From Prevotella sp. UBA2725 (GTDB lineage Bacteria; Bacteroidota; Bacteroidia; Bacteroidales; Bacteroidaceae), in NCBI GenBank assembly GCA_002353825.1, contig DEKJ01000035.1, forward strand, positions 1-64,000: DNA of 64,000 nt, read 5' to 3'. Position numbers and translations under genes: made by a program. The notes under the pieces are model-generated. The model did no database searches and was not told the DNA's origin. It saw nothing but the letters and a program-made list of their open reading frames with translations. Positions 9,695-18,393 of this stretch are shown here, one piece after another. Within the stretch, counting starts at the first letter, position 1. The number at the start of each line of letters is the position of its first letter.

Positions 9695-12523
9695 TTATTG
9701 CGGACGGCCACAAGGGCCGCACCCTGCATTATTTACCATTTTAATTTTGTTTGCCACACGACACGCTACATGCTCGCATACGGCACGGTCATCTTCGTCT
9801 ATCGTCTGGGTCACAATCGTCTTGTCGGGATAAAGCAAGGATGCCAATAAAGCAACAGCTCCATAGGATCCTCCCTTCACAGCGAGCGTGTTATCATCTT
9901 GCGGTTGGATGTAATCGTCATAGTGATTCAATGCTTTCTTGACAGTTTTCACAATATCCACCCCGCAATAATAATACACATCCTTTACATAAGTGATGTA
10001 TTCTTTAGGCGTCAACCCTGGAGCACATGTCTGTGGATAGCGTTTAGGCATGAGCAAGGACTTCACTGTGAGCGGCCGTTTCCGCCATGATCCATGCTTG
10101 CTGACCATCCACCGAAAGACGAATGGTGGGAGAATCCAAGCCATCAAAACCACAGAGAACATGCCGATTATAGTTACTACCGCTAAGGAGTGAAGTGCTG
10201 GATGACGGGCGAAGATGAGCGCACCCATACCGATAAACATGATGAGCGCTGAGATAAGAATACTGTTCTTGTAAGAAGCGAGCATCTTCCGCCCAAAAGC
10301 GTATTCATACTGACATCCCTCTGTCATGAAGATGGTATAGTCATCACCCTGACCGAAGATGAATGTGGCGAGAATAATGTTCACGATATTAAACTCTGTG
10401 CCTGTCATGCCCATGAGTCCAAGGATCCATATCCAGCTCACAGCCATGGGGAGGAAAGACAGCGCTGCTAATTCGATGTTTCCAAAGGAGAACCAAAGGA
10501 AGAAGAAAACGATAAATCCGCAGGCATAGCCGATATAGTTGAAGTTGTTCGACAAACTGTTTGCAACAACACTGTTGAGTCGGCTGATCTCAAAATGATA
10601 ATGATCGGCATCATCAATATGCTTCTCCACCCAGGTCAGTGCTTCATCCGTAGAAGACTTAGGTAGGGTAATGACATTGATCACATTGAAAGTCTTGGCA
10701 ACATCATCATAAGCAATATTCGATGAAAAGGCGGTCTTATAGAAAGATGTAAAGTTTGCGGGATTCTCTACTTTGTATTGAGCTGAAAGAATCCTATAGA
10801 ATTCATTGAAAGAGTCGCCGGAGAAACCTTGTTTGGATGCTTCACTAATCAACTCTGATAGAATAATCTTTTTATATTCAGACACGAATTTGTTCCATGT
10901 CTTCAGTCGCTCGGATTGTGTAGCACGAGAGCAAGCAAACTGGCCCATGCCAGAAATCTGACTGTTCCTAGTGGGAATTTGTCTCAAGATTTTCTGAGTC
11001 TTTTCTTGTCCCATCAAGGCCTCATCGAGCGATGCTCCTTCGGATACAACATAGATTTGCGACTCACTGTCGACGTTCTTTTGCAACTTGGAGAGATAAG
11101 CCATGTCTTGCTTTTGCGCTTTAGACATGTAGTTGATATGAGAGAGATTAGAATCGAACCCTACCCTCACGCTGAAGAAACCGAGAATCACTGTAAGCAC
11201 AGCTACACCAACAATCAGCCAGGGCTTCTTGTCGATAGAAATGTTTCCGATCTTGTTCAATAACTGATGGCTCCCCTTGGCTTTCCGACTCACGATATGC
11301 GGAAGGAAGATGAGAACAAAGAGAATCGTACCCAAGAGTAAGAATGACGCAAAGAGACCGAGATCACGCAAGGCGATGGACTTTAGGGGCACGAGCGTGA
11401 GGAAGGCACCAATGGTCGTAATGTTTCCAACAAGCAATGGCGCAAGGATCTCTTTGAGCGCCTTGCGCATGTCGGGGGTATGAGAGAGATGCGCTATGAG
11501 ATGAAGTGGATAGTTGATAGCGATACCGATGATGACGGAAGATATTCCTATCACTATTACCGACATGTTGCTATTGATCAGTGATAACCCGGCAAGTGCA
11601 AAGAGCCAGCCCCAAGCAATGGAGATGGCAATGAGCAGAATGTTCCACACATTGCGGAATGTAAAACCGAGGATAAGCAGGATAAGCACAATAGCAATGG
11701 TCACGGAAAGCACGCTGTCGGTCTTGATGCACTGTGCATTGCCTACGGCTATAACAGGACCACCCGTGAGATGGATGGATACTGCATTGTTGCGCTCTGT
11801 AGCTTGCTTTGCCTTCTCTATTTTGCTAATCAATTCAGCGTTATGCTCTGTCTCGCTGGATCCGTAGGGAGAGTTGATGACTACAATGGCATACTTCATG
11901 TCGGGCGTGAAGACGTATCCATCGTAGAGTTCATAATTCATTTTTGAGGATGTCGATGAAAGCTTCTGAACGACAGGTGTGAAGATGTTAAGCGGGTCAC
12001 GCGAGATGTTAGAAGAAAGCATCGACCCTGAAGGAAAGAGCAGCATTTGCTTATCTTTGACAAGTTGTTGCGCCACATAATCTTTGTCTTGAAGCAGTTG
12101 CTCCATTCGCTGATAATCAGCAGGGGTAAGGAAATATGGAATGTGGCTATAGACAAAAGACGAACTCTGCTCTACTCTATCCATATCGACCTGAGCGGTG
12201 ATAGCGGATGCGGGGAGCCCTGTGTTCTTCTTTATGCCTGATACTAACTGGTCAACGGCACCAACAATAACATCTGCATCGGTCTGAGAGGTATCTCTCG
12301 ATCCTACAAGCGCTAAGATCTTGTTAGCTCCTGACACATTTTGATAGATGCGCATTGCTTCCTGATCTCGACTGTTAAGCGGTAGAAAATCAGAGATGTC
12401 TTCTTTGAAATGAACACGCGAAACAAGTAAGAGCATCAGGGGAATAGTAAGCATAAGGATGGCAAACATAGTCCGTTTGTGCTTACAGAAATAGTCGTAT
12501 ATGTGAAGAAATGTTTGCGTCAT
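9695..12523 (-). CDS. MMPL/RND-family exporter with C-terminal Rossmann-like extension
   Basis: A 942-residue inner-membrane protein with the duplicated RND layout: a first helix, a large periplasmic loop, a helix bundle with GISSVIIGIAINYPLHLI, a second loop, and a second bundle with IFGQGDDYTIFMTEG. In aryl-polyene and flexirubin loci such 'predicted exporters' are thought to move lipid-linked product towards the outer membrane. After the last helix there are about 130 further residues with a glycine-rich stretch (KGGSYGAVALLASLLYPD) that looks like a degenerate SAM-methyltransferase motif I; a fused methyltransferase-like domain is inferred. The chain ends in a cysteine pair (CGPC). Confidence 0.85.
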   Translation of the reverse strand: MTQTFLHIYDYFCKHKRTMFAILMLTIPLMLLLVSRVHFKEDISDFLPLNSRDQEAMRIYQNVSGANKILALVGSRDTSQTDADVIVGAVDQLVSGIKKNTGLPASAITAQVDMDRVEQSSSFVYSHIPYFLTPADYQRMEQLLQDKDYVAQQLVKDKQMLLFPSGSMLSSNISRDPLNIFTPVVQKLSSTSSKMNYELYDGYVFTPDMKYAIVVINSPYGSSETEHNAELISKIEKAKQATERNNAVSIHLTGGPVIAVGNAQCIKTDSVLSVTIAIVLILLILGFTFRNVWNILLIAISIAWGWLFALAGLSLINSNMSVIVIGISSVIIGIAINYPLHLIAHLSHTPDMRKALKEILAPLLVGNITTIGAFLTLVPLKSIALRDLGLFASFLLLGTILFVLIFLPHIVSRKAKGSHQLLNKIGNISIDKKPWLIVGVAVLTVILGFFSVRVGFDSNLSHINYMSKAQKQDMAYLSKLQKNVDSESQIYVVSEGASLDEALMGQEKTQKILRQIPTRNSQISGMGQFACSRATQSERLKTWNKFVSEYKKIILSELISEASKQGFSGDSFNEFYRILSAQYKVENPANFTSFYKTAFSSNIAYDDVAKTFNVINVITLPKSSTDEALTWVEKHIDDADHYHFEISRLNSVVANSLSNNFNYIGYACGFIVFFFLWFSFGNIELAALSFLPMAVSWIWILGLMGMTGTEFNIVNIILATFIFGQGDDYTIFMTEGCQYEYAFGRKMLASYKNSILISALIMFIGMGALIFARHPALHSLAVVTIIGMFSVVLMAWILPPFVFRWMVSKHGSWRKRPLTVKSLLMPKRYPQTCAPGLTPKEYITYVKDVYYYCGVDIVKTVKKALNHYDDYIQPQDDNTLAVKGGSYGAVALLASLLYPDKTIVTQTIDEDDRAVCEHVACRVANKIKMVNNAGCGPCGRPQ

Positions 12524-12528
12524 CCTGA

Positions 12529-13404
12529 TTAATCCTTTTTAGAGAAGTTCAAAGTCTTGAACCATTTGATGAATTCTGATTTCCATTGTCTGCATTCAAC
12601 AGATCCCTTCTCCTCAGAAGCTCCGAAGCCATGACCGCCCGTTTTATATTGGATATATTTGTGAGGTACTTTGTTCGCTGTTAGTGCTGAATCCAATAGT
12701 TCTGCGTTGTGAAAGCGAACAATAGGATCATCTTTGCAGTTAACTAAAAACACAGGGGGACAGTCTGTTGGTACATGGCGCTCTAAGGAAAGTGAGTCGC
12801 AAAGTCGTTTATTATGTTCCCGATTGTCTCCCAAGAGTCCCCGGCGTGAGCGTTTGTGAACACATGGATCAACAAAACTGACCACAGGATAGATGGGAGC
12901 GACAAAGGCTGGCCATTCATTGCGAGGAAGAAGTTCAACAGAACTCATAACCAAGTGACCTCCTGCTGAGAATCCCATGACACCGATCCTTGTGGTATCG
13001 ATCTTGTATTCTTGTGCATGTTTTCTGACAAGACGCAACGACTGACGCAGGTCATTGAGCGCATCGGGGTAACGATTTCCTCGAAATAAAAGACGATAAT
13101 GAGTAATAAAAGCGGGTACATAAGCAGTGCGATATCGTAAGACAAAAGCCGAGATGCCGTTGGCATTAAGCCACTGCGCCACCTTGCTTCCTTCGTTCAC
13201 CATATCATGCCAGAAGTAACTGCCGCCAGGACAGACGATCACAGCAGGAGCATTGTCACCTTTCACTAAGTAAGGCGTCAGTTCTACACGATGATGCACG
13301 GAAGTGCCCTGTCTGATGTTTATCTGTGCTTTGCCTTCTAACGCACAAGCAATAGAGAGAAAAAAAACTATAATAATGTTCCTGATCATGGATCTTCTAT
13401 ACAT
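12529..13404 (-). CDS. secreted alpha/beta-hydrolase, acetyl-esterase type
   Basis: A 291-residue protein with an N-terminal signal peptide (about 25 residues ending near GKAQ). The hydrolase fold is supported by an oxyanion segment CPGGSYFWH, the nucleophile elbow GFSAGG, an acidic residue in KDDPIV and the histidine in TGGHGFG. It resembles carbohydrate acetyl-esterase/BD-FAE proteins. The ATG at 13404 overlaps the preceding stop by 8 bp; an ATG at 13389 is also possible. In this operon it might hydrolyse an ester of the polyene lipid or its thioester intermediates; the substrate is unknown. Confidence 0.75.
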   Translation of the reverse strand: MYRRSMIRNIIIVFFLSIACALEGKAQINIRQGTSVHHRVELTPYLVKGDNAPAVIVCPGGSYFWHDMVNEGSKVAQWLNANGISAFVLRYRTAYVPAFITHYRLLFRGNRYPDALNDLRQSLRLVRKHAQEYKIDTTRIGVMGFSAGGHLVMSSVELLPRNEWPAFVAPIYPVVSFVDPCVHKRSRRGLLGDNREHNKRLCDSLSLERHVPTDCPPVFLVNCKDDPIVRFHNAELLDSALTANKVPHKYIQYKTGGHGFGASEEKGSVECRQWKSEFIKWFKTLNFSKKD

Positions 13405-14914
13405 CTTGTTCTATCTTATTGGATATCTCCGTAAACCGTGAGAGATACAAGCGATGGAAGTGATGCGTCTGTTGCCGCACATCGCCTATGGCTTGTAATT
13501 GCTCGTGTGTGTAAGGCTTGTCAACTTCTAAGTACACCGGGCTCTTCTTGAGCAGGTGTGTTTTCTTTCTAAGTGCACGCCCTGTTCCATAGAGCATCAT
13601 GGGGATGACGCCGATTCCGAGTTCATCAGCTACATAGAATGCTCCTTTATGAAAGGGGCCAATATGACAATTTCTCGAACGCGTACCCTCCGGAAAGATG
13701 GCTATGCTATATCCACGCTCTACCAAAGAACGAAATTTAGGAATGAGGTTATCTATGCCTTGTGATGCCGGATAATATTCAGCATGACGAATGAGGAAGC
13801 CATAGAACGGATCATTCCATACCCAGTCGTTGGTGAGAAAGATAAGCTTCGGCGTCAACGACAGAAGATAAGCCAAATCGAGATGTGACTGATGGTTGCA
13901 GATGATAACAGATGGCCTGTTGAAATCTACCGATGCATTTTTTTTGAAAGAAAAATGAACACCAGGTATTCCTAAATGGCATGTCACCATTCGAGCAGCA
14001 TGATACATGAGCAAATGGAGATTCCATTTCTTTTTATCCGTCATTTTCCCACAATGCACATAGATCCACGTGAAGGGCGTTACGAAAAGTAGCATCACCA
14101 CTGTAAAGAACGTGATTGTGATGAATGTACGGAACAGTGTTGCTAACGACCGATATAAGAATAAGGGTAATCCATAGACGACAGCAAGGCAGCACAACAC
14201 CGTGTTGAGGACACTGATGCGGAAGAAGTCGGGTCCGGGGCGAAAGTGGCTTACGCGCTCTTCTTTCGGCGGATAATAGACATCTACGGGGATGGAATGA
14301 ATCTTAACGCCATGCCATGAAGCAAAGACGATGAGCTCAAGCTCTGCCTCGTAACGTGAGGTCAAAAGCTTATAGCCATAGAGCTTCTTGAGGGGATAGA
14401 GTCGGAATCCTGTCTGTGTGTCAGGAATCGCGTGAAGCGTCTCGACAAAGAACCAGAAGTTAGCAAAATTGTTGGCAAATATACTTCCTGCAGAACGTTT
14501 CACACCTTCCAATTTTCTTTTTCCAAGGATGAGAGATCCCGGCCAACGCTTGTTTGCTTCTAAGAATAAAGGAATATCTTTGGCGAGATGCTGCCCATCA
14601 GCATCCATCGTGATGGCATAGGCAAAGCCATCTTTTAAAGCTTGGGTAAATCCTCTTTTCAGTGCATGGCCTTTGCCTTTGTTTTGTGGATAGGAGACGA
14701 GATGAATTTTCTTGAGTTCTGCAAGAATTTCATGAGTCCCGTCATTGCTCCCGTCATCTACCACGTAGACATCCTCGCAATAGTTGAGCGCATCATTGAC
14801 GACATGAGCTATCGTTCCCACATTATTATATGTGGGAATAATCACGCAGATAGCCCTCGCATGGAGGTCTTTTCTAATCGTGTTGAGATCAGTCTGGAAG
14901 CTCTGTGCCGTCAT
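13397..14914 (-). CDS. GT2 glycosyltransferase fused to PlsC-type acyltransferase
   Basis: A 505-residue bifunctional enzyme. Residues about 20-245 form a dolichol-phosphate-mannose-synthase-like GT2 domain (VIIPTYNN, VVDDGSNDGT, TMDADGQH). A short membrane region follows, then an LPLAT/PlsC domain (about 320-490) with NHQSHLD (HX4D) and FPEGTRSR. This exact fusion is a hallmark of flexirubin and aryl-polyene gene clusters, where it probably glycosylates and acylates the lipid anchor. It overlaps the neighbouring genes at both ends (26 and 8 bp), consistent with tight operon coupling. Confidence 0.88.
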   Translation of the reverse strand: MTAQSFQTDLNTIRKDLHARAICVIIPTYNNVGTIAHVVNDALNYCEDVYVVDDGSNDGTHEILAELKKIHLVSYPQNKGKGHALKRGFTQALKDGFAYAITMDADGQHLAKDIPLFLEANKRWPGSLILGKRKLEGVKRSAGSIFANNFANFWFFVETLHAIPDTQTGFRLYPLKKLYGYKLLTSRYEAELELIVFASWHGVKIHSIPVDVYYPPKEERVSHFRPGPDFFRISVLNTVLCCLAVVYGLPLFLYRSLATLFRTFITITFFTVVMLLFVTPFTWIYVHCGKMTDKKKWNLHLLMYHAARMVTCHLGIPGVHFSFKKNASVDFNRPSVIICNHQSHLDLAYLLSLTPKLIFLTNDWVWNDPFYGFLIRHAEYYPASQGIDNLIPKFRSLVERGYSIAIFPEGTRSRNCHIGPFHKGAFYVADELGIGVIPMMLYGTGRALRKKTHLLKKSPVYLEVDKPYTHEQLQAIGDVRQQTHHFHRLYLSRFTEISNKIEQDV

Positions 14915-15338
14915 CGTCTTTCTCCGGTTGTTCGTTTAAGGGTACAAAGTTATAACTTATTTTGTATTTTTCATCAATATAACTACCATTTCCATCTTTC
15001 AATTCATGGATAACATGTTGTAAGTCGGATTCGAGTACTATTCTAATATACCATTTGTCCATCATGGCAATGACACTTGCGAGATGGACCTTGTCATCTT
15101 TGCTTGTATAAACAAAGTCGAGAAAGGATACGCCAAATTCATTGACGATCGCACCTTTGATAGAATCGCTATCCTGTACGAGCATGCAGATGCCAGAAAG
15201 ACTGCCTTTGGGCATCGTGATGGAAGCGTTATAGACAGCCTTCTCGCCTTCATGCTGTGGAAAATGTAGTTGAGCAAAAGAACGTGTAGTGCTTAAAAGA
15301 CAAAGAACGAGACTAATGTAAGCTAAAACTCTTTGCAT
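14889..15338 (-). CDS. small secreted protein of unknown function
   Basis: A 149-residue protein with a clear signal peptide (hydrophobic stretch then SFAQL). The mature part is rich in beta-strand patterns (KGSLSGICMLVQDSDSIKGAIVNEFGVSFLDFVY), and the acidic tail ends EKDDDGTELPD. I do not recognise a domain with certainty; aryl-polyene loci carry a periplasmic DUF3261-type lipoprotein-like protein at an equivalent place, but there is no lipobox cysteine here. It overlaps the LolA-like gene by 26 bp and the GT2-acyltransferase by 26 bp. Confidence 0.7.
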   Translation of the reverse strand: MQRVLAYISLVLCLLSTTRSFAQLHFPQHEGEKAVYNASITMPKGSLSGICMLVQDSDSIKGAIVNEFGVSFLDFVYTSKDDKVHLASVIAMMDKWYIRIVLESDLQHVIHELKDGNGSYIDEKYKISYNFVPLNEQPEKDDDGTELPD

Positions 15339-15936
15339 TGACTGGTTTGTTAATTACGATATTCCTCAATACGATAGACGTAGCATCACCGTTCTTGTCT
15401 ATCATCTTCACACCATTAACCTCTGATTTCTGCATGTCAAAATAGACGGTAATGGTTTTGAACATTTGCTTCAATGGGTTCTTTTTCGGGAGTAAGATTG
15501 CTTTCCAGTTATTGCCCTGCCCCTTCAATGAAATCGCAAAGTCTCTGTTGTTAGAGACACATGTTCCTAAGACACTACTCATCATGATACGCGTGATCTC
15601 CTTGAACATCTTGCTCTGTGCCACATCGATCTTACTGCTTCCTTGTGTGTTTTTCATCCACACAGTCTGACCATTGAGGATAAAGACGTAATTGTATGGA
15701 GATGTATACTCCCATCTGAGCTTCGTTGGCTTACTATACAGCATACGTCCGTGAGATACCATCCTGCTCTTGAGCATCTTTAAAGACTTTGTCTGTACAA
15801 AGTCGCATTGCATTGTGTTCATCCTTGAAGCAGCAGCATTAATTTGTTGCCGCACCTGTGCCTCTGTATAGTTTTGAGCGAATGATGCCGACACAGACAA
15901 CACCATCACCATGATTATCAAAATATATTTTTTCAT
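15313..15936 (-). CDS. LolA-like periplasmic lipid/lipoprotein carrier
   Basis: A 207-residue protein with signal peptide (ending SASFAQ) and a LolA-type fold: MQCDFVQTKSLKML, then GRMLYSKPTKLRWEY, a pattern typical of outer-membrane lipoprotein carrier proteins. A dedicated LolA paralogue is a constant member of aryl-polyene/flexirubin loci and is thought to escort the amphipathic product across the periplasm together with the MMPL exporter. It is not expected to be the housekeeping LolA. Confidence 0.85.
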   Translation of the reverse strand: MKKYILIIMVMVLSVSASFAQNYTEAQVRQQINAAASRMNTMQCDFVQTKSLKMLKSRMVSHGRMLYSKPTKLRWEYTSPYNYVFILNGQTVWMKNTQGSSKIDVAQSKMFKEITRIMMSSVLGTCVSNNRDFAISLKGQGNNWKAILLPKKNPLKQMFKTITVYFDMQKSEVNGVKMIDKNGDATSIVLRNIVINKPVNAKSFSLH

Positions 15937-15937
15937 G

Positions 15938-16291
15938 TCATTTAATACTTATTATCCAACATCCTATCATAATCAAACCAACACCTATCCATCGAGTAGC
16001 AGGTATTGCTTCATGGAAGAAGAGAATGGCTGCTACCATGCCAAAGACGTAACTCAGGGAACTTAGCGGATAAGCGACACTTAAAGGGAATACTTTCAGC
16101 ATATACATCCAAAGCAAGGATGCAAAGAGAAAGCACAAGGCACATGCAGCAAACTGCCAGTTGACGAGCAGTGAGCCCCAAAAGTCCCAGGTCCAGCCAA
16201 AAGGTTTCATGCGCATCAGTGCATACTTGAGAAACACTTGACCAGCAGCTAATAGTGCGCTTTGCAGCAATGCAAAAGACAATATCTTCAT
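15938..16291 (-). CDS. small multidrug-resistance/EamA-type membrane transporter
   Basis: A 117-residue integral membrane protein with four predicted helices (LLQSALLAAGQVFLKYAL; FAACALCFLFASLLWMYML; PLSSLSYVFGMVAAILFF; WIGVGLIMIGCWIISI), the size of EmrE-like DMT proteins. I start it at the ATG at 16291, 13 bp after the ketosynthase stop; an upstream ATG at 16327 lies inside that gene. In the operon it may flip a polyprenyl or lipid carrier, as ArnE/ArnF-like proteins do; the substrate is inferred. Confidence 0.8.
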   Translation of the reverse strand: MKILSFALLQSALLAAGQVFLKYALMRMKPFGWTWDFWGSLLVNWQFAACALCFLFASLLWMYMLKVFPLSVAYPLSSLSYVFGMVAAILFFHEAIPATRWIGVGLIMIGCWIISIK

Positions 16292-16304
16292 AGTGCCTCT
16301 CTTT

Positions 16305-18083
16305 TTAGTTCTGTGTGGTACCGCCATTTATGGCGGCAAGCACCTTCACCCTCGAACAAATCAACGGCCTTTCTTTCTTCCCCATTCTCTCCAAGAACTC
16401 ATTGAAGAGTGGTGTGCTCTCATCATGGCAGCCTATGAGCACGTTCTTGCAACGACCCAGTCGAAGTAGCAAACGTCCTTGATACTCTGCCCATGCCATC
16501 GATTTTTCTCCTTGAGAGAAAGTTGTGTTGAAGCCGTGATCGTGTAGGTGGATAGCGATGAGGCTGCTTAGTGTGTTGTGTGTACTCTGCATAAAGAAGG
16601 TCGGTTTAAAGCCATCCTCACCTTCCATCAACTGTTTGAGCAGGTCTTCACTGTATTCAAGACTCCCCCACTCTGTTCCTGTTACGATAGCATCGGGCTG
16701 CGCAATACCTGCCTTTGCGAGAGCTTGCAATGAGGTGAGAAGCGTGCTCTTCATGAGCTTTCCCATACGTCGAGCTTCCATGGGCTTGACATATTGCTTC
16801 ACTTCCTTTAGGGATTCGATGTTATCGTTAGAGATTTCAGCCAACTCGACAATGTCCTTGTCATCGATTGCTTTGACATTCGTTTCCCCGCAAGGCACCT
16901 TTGAGAGAATGAGTGAGGAGTCATTGCCTCCGAATCCAAAGGCATTGACCATGACATGTTCGAGATTGATATCATCTATACCCATCGTTGGCTCGAATCC
17001 ATTCTCCATAGGAGCATTGAAACCAAGATTCGCAGGAACGAAGTCTTGCTGCATGGCAAGAATACTGATGACTGCGGATATTGCTCCGGCTGCACTCGTC
17101 GTATGGCCTGTGAAACCTTTCGTACTGGATACAAGTGGCTTGGACTTGTCAAAGACGTGGGAGATGGCAACAGCTTCACTTACATCATTGTTTTGTGTCC
17201 CTGTGCCATGAGCGTGAACCCACTGTATATCATCAGATTGTAAGTCAGCCATAAGAAGTGCCTTGCGCATGGACAATTGCGCACCCGTGTCTTCTGGCGA
17301 TGAGGCTGTCTGATGGAAAGCATCACATGCGTTGCCATAGCCTGCCAACCATGCATCAACTTTTGCTCCACGGAGCAAAGCCTCTTCCTCTCGTTCCAAT
17401 ACAACATAAGCAGCACCTTCTCCGAGGTTCAGTCCTGCTCGAGTTGCATCAAAAGGTCTGCAACGTTCGTGGTCGAGGATCATCAAGGAGTTGAAGCCGT
17501 TGAGATGAAACTTTGATAATGCTTCTGTGCCACCTGCTACTACAATATCCGCATCCCCGGCTTTCAACATCTCAGCACCGAGAATCAAGGCATTGGCTGC
17601 AGAGGAACATGCTGTACTGATCGTCGTGTAATCACTGAACACATCAAAGTAAGAAGCGATTTCAGCCGTACAGGCACCACACTGATGATGCTCCAGGCAT
17701 GTGGACGGACTCTTACCTGCAAGCAAGTTTCCGAAGGTCTCCTCTGTGATGTCCATTCCTGCAACTGTGGTCCCAGAGATGAGAACGATGCGTAAAGAAT
17801 CTTGCTTAGTGATATGCGCTTGATCTAAGGCTTGTTTTACTGCTTCAATACCAAGGAGTGTTGTGCGGCTTACGACCTTATCTTTTGGAATATTCAACCT
17901 TGTCTTCATCTCGTCATTAGACAGCTTTACTTCGCCTACAGGAAGTTCCTTATGGACGGATGAAAGATACTTCATCTCCCCTATGCCTGTTCGTTGAAGA
18001 CGAAGAGAATCAGTTACAGAAGATTTATCTATGCCAATGGCACAGACTATTCCTTCACCTGTTATGACGATACGACCGTTCAT
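16305..18083 (-). CDS. beta-ketoacyl synthase with C-terminal KS-like domain (KS1)
   Basis: A 592-residue KAS II-type condensing enzyme. The Cys-His-His triad is complete: STACSSAAN, AHGTGTQNND and FTGHTTSAAG, and NAFGFGGNDS closes the domain near residue 385. The remaining ~200 residues resemble the N-terminal half of a ketosynthase (the 'Ketoacyl-synt_2' type seen in aryl-polyene loci), but contain FMQSTHNTLSSL in place of an active-site cysteine, so they are probably non-catalytic. It extends the polyene chain by condensing malonyl-ACP. It is followed by the DMT transporter (13 bp) and preceded by the ACP (9 bp). Confidence 0.88.
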   Translation of the reverse strand: MNGRIVITGEGIVCAIGIDKSSVTDSLRLQRTGIGEMKYLSSVHKELPVGEVKLSNDEMKTRLNIPKDKVVSRTTLLGIEAVKQALDQAHITKQDSLRIVLISGTTVAGMDITEETFGNLLAGKSPSTCLEHHQCGACTAEIASYFDVFSDYTTISTACSSAANALILGAEMLKAGDADIVVAGGTEALSKFHLNGFNSLMILDHERCRPFDATRAGLNLGEGAAYVVLEREEEALLRGAKVDAWLAGYGNACDAFHQTASSPEDTGAQLSMRKALLMADLQSDDIQWVHAHGTGTQNNDVSEAVAISHVFDKSKPLVSSTKGFTGHTTSAAGAISAVISILAMQQDFVPANLGFNAPMENGFEPTMGIDDINLEHVMVNAFGFGGNDSSLILSKVPCGETNVKAIDDKDIVELAEISNDNIESLKEVKQYVKPMEARRMGKLMKSTLLTSLQALAKAGIAQPDAIVTGTEWGSLEYSEDLLKQLMEGEDGFKPTFFMQSTHNTLSSLIAIHLHDHGFNTTFSQGEKSMAWAEYQGRLLLRLGRCKNVLIGCHDESTPLFNEFLERMGKKERPLICSRVKVLAAINGGTTQN

Positions 18084-18092
18084 GTCTATTGC

Positions 18093-18350
18093 TTATTTCT
18101 TTCTGTTCTTGCTGACGTATTCAGCCATTGTACGTACACTTTTGAAGATGTCCTTACCCTCAGCTGCGCTCTTCAAACGGATGCCATAATGCTTCTCCAT
18201 GAGAACGATAAGTTCAAGCGCATCGATAGAATCGAGCCCGAGACCTTCTCCGAACAGAGGTGCGTCAGCATCGATATCAGCCGGTGTCATATCTTCAAGG
18301 TTCAACGCTTCGATGATCTCCTTCTTTATTTCTTCTATCAGTTCTTCCAT
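18093..18350 (-). CDS. acyl carrier protein
   Basis: An 85-residue acyl carrier protein, strongly acidic, with the phosphopantetheine serine in GLDSIDALEL. It is placed between the two ketosynthases and therefore is the likely chain carrier for elongation, while the ACP at 9446 next to the ligase probably carries the starter. Confidence 0.93.
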   Translation of the reverse strand: MEELIEEIKKEIIEALNLEDMTPADIDADAPLFGEGLGLDSIDALELIVLMEKHYGIRLKSAAEGKDIFKSVRTMAEYVSKNRKK

Positions 18351-18393
18351 ATAACTAATTATTATTCAATTCTTTATTTCTATAATATATTAT

